From Bacteroidota bacterium (lineage in GTDB: Bacteria > Bacteroidota > Bacteroidia > Bacteroidales > Paludibacteraceae), in NCBI GenBank assembly GCA_023459355.1, contig JAEWUM010000009.1, positions 124,001-188,000 of the forward strand: a stretch of 64,000 bases of DNA, written 5' to 3'. The notes under the pieces are model-generated. The model searched no databases and was not told the origin of the DNA. It worked only from the letters and a program-made list of their open reading frames with translations. This document shows, piece by piece, positions 9,232 to 17,959 of this stretch (position 1 is the first letter of the stretch; every line of letters begins with the position of its first letter). The translations under genes were made by a program, and so were the position numbers.

Positions 9232-9455
9232 TTTGCAAAATATTTTGTTCAAATATACTAACATTTCGAAAATATATTTTTATATTTGTATCGAAAATAT
9301 TATCAAAAAATTTTCGAAAGAGCTCTTTATTTCGCATCATTCAGTATAGACAACTGACAATCAATTACTTGCTTTTGTGAGGAAGTTTTTTCATAATATG
9401 GAGTTGGACCCATATTAGGTTCTGTTAAGTTATTCACACATAAAAACTACAGAAG

Positions 9456-9962
9456 ATGAAAAATGTACACATTGAAAATGAGCTGGTAGCATTACAAAGC
9501 AACATGAGAAACTTTGCTTTTTCACTCACTTTAAATCGTGAAGAAGCAGAAGACTTACTGCAGGATACTACCTTAAAAGTATTGGATAATCAGGAAAAGT
9601 TTACTGATAATGTCAACTTTAAAGGATGGGTGCTCACCATCATGAAGAATATCTTCATCAACAATTACCGTAAGATTGTGCGCAACCAGACTGTAATTGA
9701 CAAGACTGAAGATTTGCACCACCTGAATTTGCCTCAAAATTCAGGATTTGAGAGTCCTGAAAGCTCTTACTCGGTAGGAGAAATCAGGAACAGCATTAAT
9801 TCATTTGCTGATGAATACAGGATTCCGTTTTCCATGCACGTACAGGGATTCAAGTATGAAGAAATAGCAGAAAAAATGAATTTACCAATTGGCACTGTGA
9901 AAAGCCGTATCTTTCTGGCCCGAAAGCGTCTTCAGGAACAACTAAAAGACTACCGTTATTGA
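9456..9962 (+). CDS. ECF-type RNA polymerase sigma factor
   Basis: A 168-residue sigma-70 family factor with only regions 2 and 4. Region 2 spans about residues 12-80 (EEAEDLLQDTTLKVLDN, then GWVLTIMKNIFINNYRK). Region 4 spans about residues 110-165, with the helix-turn-helix FKYEEIAEKMNLPIGTVKSR. No anti-sigma gene lies beside it, and the downstream spacer holds dispersed repeats. This resembles the stand-alone ECF factors common in Bacteroidetes. The regulon cannot be told from the sequence. Confidence 0.9.
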   Translation: MKNVHIENELVALQSNMRNFAFSLTLNREEAEDLLQDTTLKVLDNQEKFTDNVNFKGWVLTIMKNIFINNYRKIVRNQTVIDKTEDLHHLNLPQNSGFESPESSYSVGEIRNSINSFADEYRIPFSMHVQGFKYEEIAEKMNLPIGTVKSRIFLARKRLQEQLKDYRY

Positions 9963-10020
9963 GTATAAAAGGTAAAGAGCCGGAGAAATTATCTTCGGCT
10001 CTTTTTAAATTATAAACTAC

Positions 10021-10140
10021 ATTAGAAAGCAGAAAGTGGAAGGTTGAATGACCAAATGCAGATTTAGATAAGGTTGCCACGTTGTTCACTTCGTGAACTC
10101 CTCGCAATGACAGACTGCAGACCGAAGACTGATGACTTTA
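10021..10140. repeat. Dispersed intergenic repeat with short hairpin
   Basis: A noncoding spacer built of repeat-like pieces: a GAAAGCAGAAAGTGGAAGG tract related to the GGAAAACGG repeats elsewhere in the window, and the stem GTTCACTTCGTGAAC (6-bp arms) followed by TCCTCGCAATGACA. Short palindromic elements of this type are common between Bacteroidetes genes. Confidence 0.5.
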
Positions 10141-10165
10141 AACTTTTAAACATTAAGTGTATTGT

Positions 10166-10558
10166 ATGAACGAAGGTATTATCATGTTGGGAAGCAATCT
10201 TAACCCGGAAGAAAACATCACCAGGGCAAAAGAAAGGATCAATGATCAATATGAAATTATTGATGAAAGTACTGTATTGATAACCTTACCCAGAAACAAA
10301 AGATACAAGAATCATTTTTACAATCAGGCTATTAAAATTCTGTCTGATGAATACTTTGAAGATTCTGTCCGTTTTTTCAAACAAATCGAACAGGAACTGG
10401 GAAGGACCCCGGAAGGCAAATCGAACGGGTTGATACCCATTGACATTGATTTTGTATTCTGGAATGAAACCGCCATGCGGGATGACTACGAAAAATGGGA
10501 TTTTGTCAAAATCTGCATCGATCAGATCAAAGATAAACCTTCGACAAGTTTGCTATAA
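10166..10558 (+). CDS. HPPK-like protein (7,8-dihydro-6-hydroxymethylpterin pyrophosphokinase domain)
   Basis: A 130-residue protein resembling FolK, which transfers pyrophosphate from ATP to hydroxymethyldihydropterin in folate synthesis. It has the opening IMLGSNLNPEENI, an FYNQAIKI strand, LGRTPEGK and PIDIDFVFWNE, which parallel the HPPK motifs GSNL, N.A, LGR and D.D. It is shorter than typical FolK (about 160), lacks the usual C-terminal RPH segment, and has LPRNKRYKNH where a GP-containing loop is expected. It could be a divergent paralogue rather than the main folate enzyme. The ATG at 10166 is preferred to the GTG nine bases earlier. Confidence 0.65.
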   Translation: MNEGIIMLGSNLNPEENITRAKERINDQYEIIDESTVLITLPRNKRYKNHFYNQAIKILSDEYFEDSVRFFKQIEQELGRTPEGKSNGLIPIDIDFVFWNETAMRDDYEKWDFVKICIDQIKDKPSTSLL

Positions 10559-10559
10559 T

Positions 10560-11132
10560 TTATTTTCTAATTTCCAGAAAGTCGCTTAGCACTTTTTCAG
10601 CCTCTTTTTTGGCTTTTTCGAGATTGTCATTCACGATGGTAACATCAAAATGGGGTGCAAAAGAAAGTTCATATTCAGCTTTCGCGATGCGCAAATCAAT
10701 CATTTCAGGGGAATCAGTACCTCTGTCGGTTAATCTTTTGCGCAACTCATCAATTCCTGGAGGTGCAATAAAAATCAGCAAAGCCTGATCTCCGTATTGT
10801 TTTTTGATATTTAAGCCGCCCACAACATCCACATCAAAAACGATATTATTGCCTTTCCTGCCGATTCGTTCCACTTCACTGCGCAGGGTGCCGTAATAAG
10901 TATCTTTATATACTTCTTCGAACTCGATAAACTCATTGGCAGCTATTCTCCGGCGAAATTCATCGGGTGACAGAAAATAATACTCAACGCCATCCTGTTC
11001 ATTACCACGGGGAGAGCGGCTGGTCGCCGATACAGAAAACTCGATGTCAAATCCGGCCTTTAACAGGTGATTTACAATGGTACTCTTTCCTGAACCGGAA
11101 GGAGCTGAGAAGATGATTAGTTTGGCAGCCAT
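10560..11132 (-). CDS. gmk: Guanylate kinase
   Basis: Phosphorylates GMP to GDP with ATP, an essential nucleotide-synthesis step in the cytosol. The 190-residue protein has the P-loop SAPSGSGKST (residues 9-18), the GMP-binding segment SRSPRGNEQDGVEYYFLS, FIEFEEVYKDTYYGT, and DVDVVGGLNIKK. It is convergent with the HPPK-like gene with one base between them. A GGTTAGT repeat tract lies directly upstream and separates it from rnpB, which is on the same strand. Confidence 0.97.
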   Translation of the reverse strand: MAAKLIIFSAPSGSGKSTIVNHLLKAGFDIEFSVSATSRSPRGNEQDGVEYYFLSPDEFRRRIAANEFIEFEEVYKDTYYGTLRSEVERIGRKGNNIVFDVDVVGGLNIKKQYGDQALLIFIAPPGIDELRKRLTDRGTDSPEMIDLRIAKAEYELSFAPHFDVTIVNDNLEKAKKEAEKVLSDFLEIRK

Positions 11133-11138
11133 TTAATT

Positions 11139-11216
11139 TAGTGGTTAGTGGTTAGTGGTTAGTGGTTAGTGATGGCTGATTTTTAATTTACCACTAACCA
11201 CTATCAACTAACCATT
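11139..11216. repeat. GGTTAGTG tandem repeat and inverted partner
   Basis: Four tandem copies of the 7-mer unit in GTGGTTAGTGGTTAGTGG on the plus strand (11139-11172) are followed by the complementary CCACTAACCAC (11190-11200), which can form a hairpin. It lies between the gmk start and the 3' end of rnpB. A similar CCACTTACCACTAAC stretch follows the DEAD-box helicase gene near 47440-47460. Origin unknown; possibly replication slippage or a REP-like element. Confidence 0.6.
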
Positions 11217-11224
11217 AATAAAAA

Positions 11225-11572
11225 CAGCACTCCTGTAAGCCGGGTTCTGTGCCTTGCAAGCAAGGTGTTTGTCATTTATCTGGGACTGTTGTCACCAACA
11301 GCCTCTAGCAATCTACCCCCCGGCATCGGACGGGCCGTCCTACATGCGCCGGTATACATGATCTTGCAACCCATAGGATGTACGGCTACCTGTGTTGCCA
11401 CAAGTACCGGTAAGCTCTTACCTCACCTTTTCACCCTTACTCCGGGAACCGGAGCGGTTATTTTCTGTTACACTACCCTGCCCTCGCGAACAGCTTCCCG
11501 TTAGGAAATATGGTGCCCTGTGTTGCCCGGACTTTCCTCTTTGCTAAAACAAAGCGACAAACCGGAGTGCTG
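11225..11572 (-). ncRNA. rnpB: RNase P RNA (bacterial class A)
   Basis: The catalytic RNA that removes 5' leaders from tRNA precursors. On the minus strand the 5' part contains GAGGAAAGTCCGGGCAACA, the hallmark P4 5' strand, and the 3' part contains ACAGAACCCGGCTTACAG, the P4 3' strand and CCA-binding region. The first bases CAGCACTCC pair with the last bases GGAGTGCTG to close P1, which fixes both ends. The length of 348 nt fits. A consensus promoter lies directly upstream. Confidence 0.95.
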
Positions 11573-11584
11573 ATAATTTTTGTG

Positions 11585-11615
11585 CAAAGATAGTCTTTTG
11601 CCGATAATACAGCAA
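11585..11615 (-). promoter_or_regulatory. rnpB promoter
   Basis: On the minus strand TTG (11613-11615) is followed after exactly 20 bp by TATCTTTG (11585-11592), matching the Bacteroidetes consensus TTG-N19-21-TAnnTTTG. The inferred RNA 5' end at 11572 is 12 nt further on. Confidence 0.75.
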
Positions 11616-11720
11616 TAGTATTTTGCTATGAAAAATCCATACATGCATGAATTCCTGATTCGCACAATTTGCAATTCATAATAAAAAGCATTTATTTTGT
11701 CGTTTGATAAATCATATATT

Positions 11721-12236
11721 ATGCTTCTTCGTTCAATTCTTATTTTACTGACATCCTCCACGCTGATGTTTGCACAACGAGGCAGGAGGCACACAGAACC
11801 CGTCATTCATGAGGTGTCGAATAAAACTGTTGTTCAGAGCATTTATCCTGATGCTGTTAAAGTTGAGAAGGTAAATGAACTTTGGTACCAGATTTTGAAT
11901 AAAGAAAATAAGGTAATCGGATATGCCATGAACAGTCAGACTGTTTGTGCTGAAATTAAAGGTTACAAAGGGGTAACTCCGGTCATGATCATGACAGACA
12001 AAAAAGGTAAAATACAAAAAGTTTCGCTATTAACACATTGCGAAACATTAAGTTATGTAAGATTACTTGAAGAGTCAGGTTTTTTTAATCAATGGAATGA
12101 CAAAAGCCTTAAAGACGCTGTACACGTTGCCTTAGATGCTTATTCCGGAGCTACCGAAACTGCTTTAGCCGTTGAGAAGCATGTCCGTTTTTTGTTGCAA
12201 AAAGGAGGAAGTTCTTTTCCGGGAAGGAAAAAATAA
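11721..12236 (+). CDS. Exported FMN-binding domain protein
   Basis: A 171-residue protein with a signal peptide (about 1-18, ending LMFAQ) and one FMN_bind domain. DAYSGATETA places Thr145 in the SGAT flavinylation motif, at which ApbE attaches FMN covalently. An apbE gene is present at 27.7-28.7 kb in this window. Such proteins carry electrons across or outside the inner membrane, as in RnfG, NqrC and stand-alone extracytosolic flavoproteins. No redox partner is adjacent. The start is the ATG at 11721; the upstream TTG gives no signal-peptide improvement. An intrinsic terminator follows directly. Confidence 0.8.
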   Translation: MLLRSILILLTSSTLMFAQRGRRHTEPVIHEVSNKTVVQSIYPDAVKVEKVNELWYQILNKENKVIGYAMNSQTVCAEIKGYKGVTPVMIMTDKKGKIQKVSLLTHCETLSYVRLLEESGFFNQWNDKSLKDAVHVALDAYSGATETALAVEKHVRFLLQKGGSSFPGRKK

Positions 12237-12245
12237 CCGGAAAAG

Positions 12246-12282
12246 AAAAACACGAAGCAATTCTAATCGCTTCGTGTTTTTT
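12246..12282 (+). terminator. Intrinsic terminator after the FMN-binding protein gene
   Basis: Stem CACGAAGC (12251-12258) / GCTTCGTG (12269-12276) with a 10-nt loop, flanked by A5 and followed by T6. The A and T runs allow action in both directions, serving the convergent pyrophosphatase gene too. Confidence 0.85.
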
Positions 12283-12317
12283 ATATACAATGGTAAATTA
12301 GCCTTTAAAATCAGTTT

Positions 12318-14543
12318 TCAGAATAAACTCCAGACCACAGTGAGACCAGCCATTACAATCGAAACCATGCTCATCAGTTTAATCAGAATATTCAATGACG
12401 GACCAGAAGTGTCTTTGAAAGGATCACCTACGGTATCACCTACAACAGTTGCTTTGTGATTATCAGATCCCTTGCCACCCAGATTACCTTCCTCGATGTA
12501 TTTCTTGGCATTATCCCAGGCACCACCGGCATTAGCCATGAACACAGCCAGTACGAAACCGGTACTCAATCCTCCAATTAACAAGCCCAGCACACCAGCA
12601 ACACCAAAAATAACACCGATAACAATAGGAACCACGATGGCTAAGATAGAGGGTAATAACATTTCTCTTTGTGCACCTTTGGTCGAAATGGCTACGCAAC
12701 GTGCATAATCGGGCTCTGCTTTGCCTTCCATGATACCGGCAATTTCACGGAACTGACGACGAACTTCTTCCACCATACTCTGGGCGGCACGTCCCACTGC
12801 ATTCATTGTAAGACCACAGAACAGGAACGACATCATTGCTCCGGCAAACACACCTACCAACACAATCGGGTTCATGAGGTTGACATTGTAGAATTCCATG
12901 AAGTCTGAGAAAGTTGCTAATTTAATGGCATCAGAATTCATCATTTCAGCGCCAACCTGCACCAAGCCATCAGAGGCAGCATCAGCAATACGAATCAGGG
13001 CAATTTTAATTTCTTCAATGTAGGAAGCAAGCAGCGCAAGCGCAGTCAGTGCAGCAGAGCCAATAGCAAAACCCTTACCTGTAGCAGCTGTTGTATTGCC
13101 CAGCGCATCCAAGGCATCGGTACGTTGACGAACTTCTTTCCCCAATCCGCTCATTTCAGCATTTCCTCCTGCATTATCAGCAATCGGTCCATAAGCATCA
13201 GTTGCCAATGTAATACCCAACGTTGAAAGCATACCCACAGCAGCGATACCAATTCCGTACAAACCAAGACTCAGATTCTGAGGAGCCAGGTAGTTCGCCA
13301 AATCAAACTGGATAGCACATAAATAGGCAAGGATAATAGCGAAACCAATGGTAATTACCGGAATAGCTGTTGAAACCATACCCAGTCCCAAGCCGGAAAT
13401 GATAACGGTTGCAGGACCGGTTTTGGCGCTTTCAGCCACTTTCTGCGTCGGTTTATAACTTTGAGAAGTATAATATTCAGTCGACTGACCAATGATAATA
13501 CCAGCAAACAAACCCACAATTACGGAGAAAGATATACCCATCCAGTTTTGAATTTGCAGGACATATAAAATGGCAAAAGTAGCAATAGCAATCAGTACAG
13601 AACTTGTGTTTACACCACGGCTCAATGCTGCCAGCAATTGTTTCATTTTAGCCCCTTCTTTGGTCTTTACCATAAAAATACCGATTATTGATAATACAAC
13701 GCCAATCGCTGCAATCAACATCGGAGCAATAACCGCTTTTACCTGCATGGCCGGGTTCACCATAAAGGCCGAAGCCCCCAATGCAGCAGTAGCCAAAATA
13801 GAACCGGCATAAGATTCGTATAAGTCGGCGCCCATACCAGCTACATCACCTACGTTATCACCTACGTTATCGGCAATAGTAGCAGGGTTACGCGGGTCAT
13901 CTTCCGGGATACCGGCTTCCACCTTTCCTACCAGGTCGGCACCCACATCGGCAGCCTTGGTGTAAATGCCACCACCCACGCGGGCAAATAAGGCCTGTGT
14001 AGATGCACCCATTCCAAACGTAAGCATGGTTGTGGTTATGTACATCATTTTGTGCGCCTGATCAGCTTCCTGCACAAAGTTGTCCAGAATCAGGTACCAA
14101 ACAGAGATATCAAGTAAAGCCAAACCCACTACGGTAAGTCCCATTACAGCTCCCGAACGGAAAGCCACCCTCAGACCACTGTTTAAGGAGTTTTTGGCTG
14201 CATTGGCTGTACGGGCAGACGCGTAAGTTGCCGTCTTCATTCCAAAGAAACCTGCCAGCCCGGAAAAGAAACCACCGGTGAGGAAGGCAAAAGGAACCCA
14301 GTTGTTTTGCAGGTCGAAATACGCCATCACGGCAAAAATTGCAGCAAGTACAACAAATACGATTGTTACAACCTTGTATTGCTGTTTTAAATAAGCCATT
14401 GCACCTTTACGTACATGCAAGGCAATTTTTTTCATTGTATCAGTTCCCTCGCTTTCCTTCATCATCTGTTTGAAGAAATAAAACGCGAAACCTAATGCCA
14501 CAATGGAGGCAAGAAGTACGAGATAAATAATGTTGTTTTCCAT
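12318..14543 (-). CDS. hppA: Membrane-bound ion-translocating pyrophosphatase (K+-stimulated, probably Na+ pumping)
   Basis: Couples hydrolysis of cytosolic pyrophosphate to ion export across the inner membrane. The 741-residue protein is predicted to have about 16 transmembrane helices. It carries the substrate-site motifs DVAGMGADLYESY, DNVGDNVGDVAG and DAYGPIADNAGGNAEMSG. GNTTAATGKG has Ala where K+-independent enzymes have Lys, which indicates K+ dependence. The Glu in LYESY is at the position found in Na+-transporting enzymes, whereas plant-type H+ pumps place it one turn later. Na+ or dual Na+/H+ transport is therefore inferred, not proven. Confidence 0.93.
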   Translation of the reverse strand: MENNIIYLVLLASIVALGFAFYFFKQMMKESEGTDTMKKIALHVRKGAMAYLKQQYKVVTIVFVVLAAIFAVMAYFDLQNNWVPFAFLTGGFFSGLAGFFGMKTATYASARTANAAKNSLNSGLRVAFRSGAVMGLTVVGLALLDISVWYLILDNFVQEADQAHKMMYITTTMLTFGMGASTQALFARVGGGIYTKAADVGADLVGKVEAGIPEDDPRNPATIADNVGDNVGDVAGMGADLYESYAGSILATAALGASAFMVNPAMQVKAVIAPMLIAAIGVVLSIIGIFMVKTKEGAKMKQLLAALSRGVNTSSVLIAIATFAILYVLQIQNWMGISFSVIVGLFAGIIIGQSTEYYTSQSYKPTQKVAESAKTGPATVIISGLGLGMVSTAIPVITIGFAIILAYLCAIQFDLANYLAPQNLSLGLYGIGIAAVGMLSTLGITLATDAYGPIADNAGGNAEMSGLGKEVRQRTDALDALGNTTAATGKGFAIGSAALTALALLASYIEEIKIALIRIADAASDGLVQVGAEMMNSDAIKLATFSDFMEFYNVNLMNPIVLVGVFAGAMMSFLFCGLTMNAVGRAAQSMVEEVRRQFREIAGIMEGKAEPDYARCVAISTKGAQREMLLPSILAIVVPIVIGVIFGVAGVLGLLIGGLSTGFVLAVFMANAGGAWDNAKKYIEEGNLGGKGSDNHKATVVGDTVGDPFKDTSGPSLNILIKLMSMVSIVMAGLTVVWSLF

Positions 14544-14643
14544 TTTCTAAAAGTGATTTAATTGTTAATTATTTTGTTTTTACTATTCTTGTCTAAAGTC
14601 ACTATTCACTTTCCGTTTTCCGCTCTCAGCTATTCGATATTAG

Positions 14644-15396
14644 TTATTCGCTTTTCAACAGCTGAATGTATTCTTTCAAAATCGACAAAGAATATTGCCC
14701 CGCGTGCTGATTCACAAATCCCACATAGGTAACTGCTTCCTTTTCATCGGCTGTGTCGGAGATCACCCGTACTACCGCGAGAGGAATTCCGAAATCATCG
14801 CATACCTGCGCCACGGCTGCACCTTCCATCTCAGCACATACCACTGAAGGCAGGTTCTTAATCAGTGCATTTTTCATGTCTGGTGTCGAAATAAACAAGT
14901 CACCACTGGCAATGTCGCCTGTTATCAGTTTGGGATTCTTAATATGCTGTTCAGCAAGTATTTTTCTGAATTCCTTGTCATCTTTCAAAAACTGATGCAC
15001 AGCTTTCACCATCATTTCCTGATCCTGGGGAGTTATTTCAAAAGAAGTCTTACCGGTTAACGGTATCTCGAAACGGCGCATCAGCGGTCGTGCATCCATA
15101 TCATGCTGAAAAAGCCGCTGGGCAATCACAATATCCCCAACATGCACATCCGGAGATATACCACCGGCAACACCCGTAAAAACAATGCGGTCGACACCGA
15201 ACTCCAGAATCAGACTTGTGGCTGTTGTAGCTGCTGCCACCTTCCCCCAGCGGGAAAAAACCACCACCACTTCCTGTCCGAACAATTCGCCTTTATAAAA
15301 AATCCGGCTGCCATGTTCCACAATTTCTTTGTTCACCACCGAAGCGATAATCAAATCCAACTCTTCCGGCATAGCCCCTATAATTCCCAGTCTCAT
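14644..15396 (-). CDS. mtnN: 5'-methylthioadenosine/S-adenosylhomocysteine nucleosidase
   Basis: Removes adenine from methylthioadenosine and S-adenosylhomocysteine in the methionine/SAM salvage pathway. The 250-residue protein starts MRLGIIGAMPEELDLI as expected and has FTGVAGGISPDVHVGDIVIA, GDIASGDLFI, AEMEGAAVAQVC (substrate-binding Met-Glu) and RVISDTAD with catalytic Asp. The ATG overlaps the stop of the M48 protease gene by four bases, so the two are coupled. The 3' spacer carries a TTTCCGTTTTCCG repeat at about 14610-14622. Confidence 0.95.
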   Translation of the reverse strand: MRLGIIGAMPEELDLIIASVVNKEIVEHGSRIFYKGELFGQEVVVVFSRWGKVAAATTATSLILEFGVDRIVFTGVAGGISPDVHVGDIVIAQRLFQHDMDARPLMRRFEIPLTGKTSFEITPQDQEMMVKAVHQFLKDDKEFRKILAEQHIKNPKLITGDIASGDLFISTPDMKNALIKNLPSVVCAEMEGAAVAQVCDDFGIPLAVVRVISDTADEKEAVTYVGFVNQHAGQYSLSILKEYIQLLKSE

Positions 15397-16625
15397 GTCG
15401 ATTTAATTTTAGTAATGCGTTGATATAACGTTGGGTGAGAATAATTGAAAAACACATACAAAGGATGTGGCATCAGGTTACTTAAGGATTTGGCAGAAAG
15501 TTTCTTTAAACCGGAAATCAACTGTTCTCCTAATCCATGTTTATTAGCATAGGCATCTGCCTGATATTCATATTTTCTTGACAGCATATTGCCTGATAAA
15601 TCCAACAGGGTTGAAATGGGTGTGTACAGCGTGAAAAATGCGATGGCATTCAGGTGAAACACTGCTTTTTCACCGCCCAAAGCCTGTGCCAATAAATCGC
15701 TGTTCAACATCCAACCCAACAGGTAGAACAACAGCAAACTGAACGGCAGTGAGAAAGTATAGTTTTTCAACACATGTTTGTGTTTGTAATGGCCAATTTC
15801 ATGCGCAAGCACTGCTACTATTTCGTCTGTGGTCATTTGTTCCATCAGGGTATCGTACAGCACAATGCGCTTTTTGGGCCCCAATCCGGCAAAATAGGCA
15901 TTGGCCTTGGTGGAACGTTTTGAACCGTCGATGACAAAGATGTTTTTCAGTTTAAAGTCCACTGAAGTTGCGAATTTTTCAATGGCAGTTCGTAACGCTC
16001 CTTCGGGCAAGGGTGTTTGTTTATTGAATAGGGGAACAATCAATTCGGAGTAAAACATGCCCATCGCGAGACTGAAAATCGTGGTCGCAGCAAATGCCAA
16101 CAACCAGAAATATTGAGGCGTAAGGGTGTAAATCCAAATGATAACAGACAAGATTAACCCTCCGATGACTATGCTAATCCCCCATGATTTGAGTTTGTCG
16201 GTAATGAAAATACCCGGAGTTACCTTGTTAAATTCAAACTTTTCTTCTATAACAAATGTATGATACCAGTCGAACGGAATATTGATGATGTCGTTGACAA
16301 TAAAAAGTATTCCAAAAAAGAAGAGTGACTGCAGCAACACATGATCAGTCCATAACTGAACCACATGATCAAGCCAGCCAAATCCACCCAACAGATACAT
16401 CAACAGGATGACAACAAAGTTGAACGTGCCTGTAAACAGACCGAAATGTGCATTGGTACGAAAATAATCCTGTTGCCGGTTGTATTTGTCTTCATCATAG
16501 ATATCGGTTAGAATTCCGGGAAGTTGTTTGCGGGAGTGCCGGATATTGAGGATGGTGAGGTACCGGTCGAAGCCGAACTCCAGAACCAGTATCGCGATTA
16601 TAACAATAAATAACACCTCAACCAT
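15393..16625 (-). CDS. M48 family zinc metallopeptidase (Ste24/CAAX protease 1-like)
   Basis: A 410-residue polytopic membrane protease with about seven hydrophobic helices. The zinc-binding motif is in VLAHEIGHYKHKH (near residues 268-280), and a downstream Glu ligand is probably in KYEYQADAYA. A conserved ...FNYSHPTLYQRI sequence ends the protein, as in Ste24. In bacteria these enzymes are thought to act in membrane protein quality control, since prenylated substrates are absent. It is cotranscribed with mtnN through a stop/start overlap. Confidence 0.9.
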   Translation of the reverse strand: MVEVLFIVIIAILVLEFGFDRYLTILNIRHSRKQLPGILTDIYDEDKYNRQQDYFRTNAHFGLFTGTFNFVVILLMYLLGGFGWLDHVVQLWTDHVLLQSLFFFGILFIVNDIINIPFDWYHTFVIEEKFEFNKVTPGIFITDKLKSWGISIVIGGLILSVIIWIYTLTPQYFWLLAFAATTIFSLAMGMFYSELIVPLFNKQTPLPEGALRTAIEKFATSVDFKLKNIFVIDGSKRSTKANAYFAGLGPKKRIVLYDTLMEQMTTDEIVAVLAHEIGHYKHKHVLKNYTFSLPFSLLLFYLLGWMLNSDLLAQALGGEKAVFHLNAIAFFTLYTPISTLLDLSGNMLSRKYEYQADAYANKHGLGEQLISGLKKLSAKSLSNLMPHPLYVFFNYSHPTLYQRITKIKST

Positions 16626-16708
16626 TCAAACCGTATTTAATGTTGATTTTTCAGAATTTTAGATTTTGCGACACAAAAGTAAAAAAAATGTGCATAATGA
16701 TGAAACTT

Positions 16709-16739
16709 TTTGAAGATTTATCATTAAAAAGTATCTTTG
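16709..16739 (+). promoter_or_regulatory. Promoter of the phosphoesterase/ABC importer operon
   Basis: TTTG (16709-16712), a 19-bp spacer, then TATCTTTG (16732-16739) match the Bacteroidetes promoter consensus. The metallophosphoesterase ATG follows at 16762. Confidence 0.75.
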
Positions 16740-16761
16740 CACGAATTAAATACGAATATTT

Positions 16762-17955
16762 ATGAGAATATATACATTTGCATTCATTATTTTGCTGTTT
16801 TCGGTCGTGCTGCCGGACTTGTTTTTTTATCTGAAACTTAAAAAACACCGGGCTAAACTGATTCTACATTTACTTAATGCCTTACCGACTACCTTTTTCA
16901 TCACAATATTCACGATCATGAAGTTTGCTGATACCCAATCTTATCAGCCTTCTTCCTTTCAGTTTTTCATGTGGATGAATTTTATATTTATGATAATTTA
17001 TCTTCCTAAATTAGTGTATATTATATTTCATTTTTTAAACTTCCTGATTAACCTTTTTTTGAAAGAAAAAATCCACCTGATACGCTATGCCGGGGTACTG
17101 ACCGGAATGTTTCTGGTCATCCTGTTTGCACATGGTGCGTTTGTAAATCCAAAGAATGTCGATGTCAGACAAACTGAAATTCAGGTCAGCGGACTTACCG
17201 CTGCTTTCGACGGCTATAAAATTGTACAGATATCAGACATTCACCTGGGAAGCTGGGGAAAGAGTTACAGCTATATGGAACCTGCTATCAAAAAAATCAA
17301 CGAACAGCAAGCTGATCTTCTCTTGTTTACAGGCGATATTGTCAACAATTACAGTCAGGAAATGGATGGATGGGATAAATACTTCCAGCAACTCAAGGCC
17401 AAAGACGGTAAATATGCTGTACTCGGCAACCACGACTACGGGGATTATTCCAAATGGAAAACAGAAGGAGACAAAACATCCAACCTGACTGCCATCCAGC
17501 AGCATATCCGTAATTTCGGATTTAAATTACTCTCCAATGAGTTTGTTCAGCTCCAAAAAGATTCAGGTATTATCGAATTACTGGGCGTCGGCAATTGGGG
17601 AAAACCACCTTTTCCGCAATATGGCGACTTAAACCAGGCATTGGCTGAAACGGATTCAGCAGCCCTGAAAATACTCATGTCGCATGACCCATCGCACTGG
17701 AAAAGGGAAATACTGGGACATAAAAATATTTTCCTGACCTTATCGGGCCATACTCATGCTGCACAAATGGCATTTAATATGTACGGCAAACTCAGATCGC
17801 CATCAGCCTGGATTTATGATGAATGGGACGGATTATATCAGGAAGGTGAACAGTATCTGTACGTCAATCGTGGACTTGGGTTTATCGGCATACCAGTACG
17901 GCTGGGGGTAGCACGGCCGGAAGTTACGGTTATCATCCTGCGAACTAAAAAATAA
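16762..17955 (+). CDS. Membrane-anchored metallophosphoesterase (YkuE/YaeI-like)
   Basis: A 397-residue protein with four predicted N-terminal transmembrane helices (about residues 1-140) and a C-terminal calcineurin-like phosphoesterase domain. Metal-ligand motifs in order are QISDIHLGS, FTGDIVNNY, LGNHDYGDY, and SGHTHAAQM, completing a dinuclear site. Homologues hydrolyse phosphodiesters, and some act on UDP-diacylglucosamine or phospholipid-like substrates; the substrate here is unknown. The ABC importer genes begin 5 bp after its stop, so it heads a three-gene operon. Confidence 0.85.
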   Translation: MRIYTFAFIILLFSVVLPDLFFYLKLKKHRAKLILHLLNALPTTFFITIFTIMKFADTQSYQPSSFQFFMWMNFIFMIIYLPKLVYIIFHFLNFLINLFLKEKIHLIRYAGVLTGMFLVILFAHGAFVNPKNVDVRQTEIQVSGLTAAFDGYKIVQISDIHLGSWGKSYSYMEPAIKKINEQQADLLLFTGDIVNNYSQEMDGWDKYFQQLKAKDGKYAVLGNHDYGDYSKWKTEGDKTSNLTAIQQHIRNFGFKLLSNEFVQLQKDSGIIELLGVGNWGKPPFPQYGDLNQALAETDSAALKILMSHDPSHWKREILGHKNIFLTLSGHTHAAQMAFNMYGKLRSPSAWIYDEWDGLYQEGEQYLYVNRGLGFIGIPVRLGVARPEVTVIILRTKK

Positions 17956-17959
17956 TCAC

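Noticed and set aside
11265..11504. 79-residue plus-strand frame
   Set aside because: It is antisense to rnpB, whose conserved structure explains the sequence.
16651..16848. 65-residue minus-strand frame upstream of the metallophosphoesterase
   Set aside because: It overlaps a consensus promoter and the 5' end of the phosphoesterase gene and has no recognisable features.
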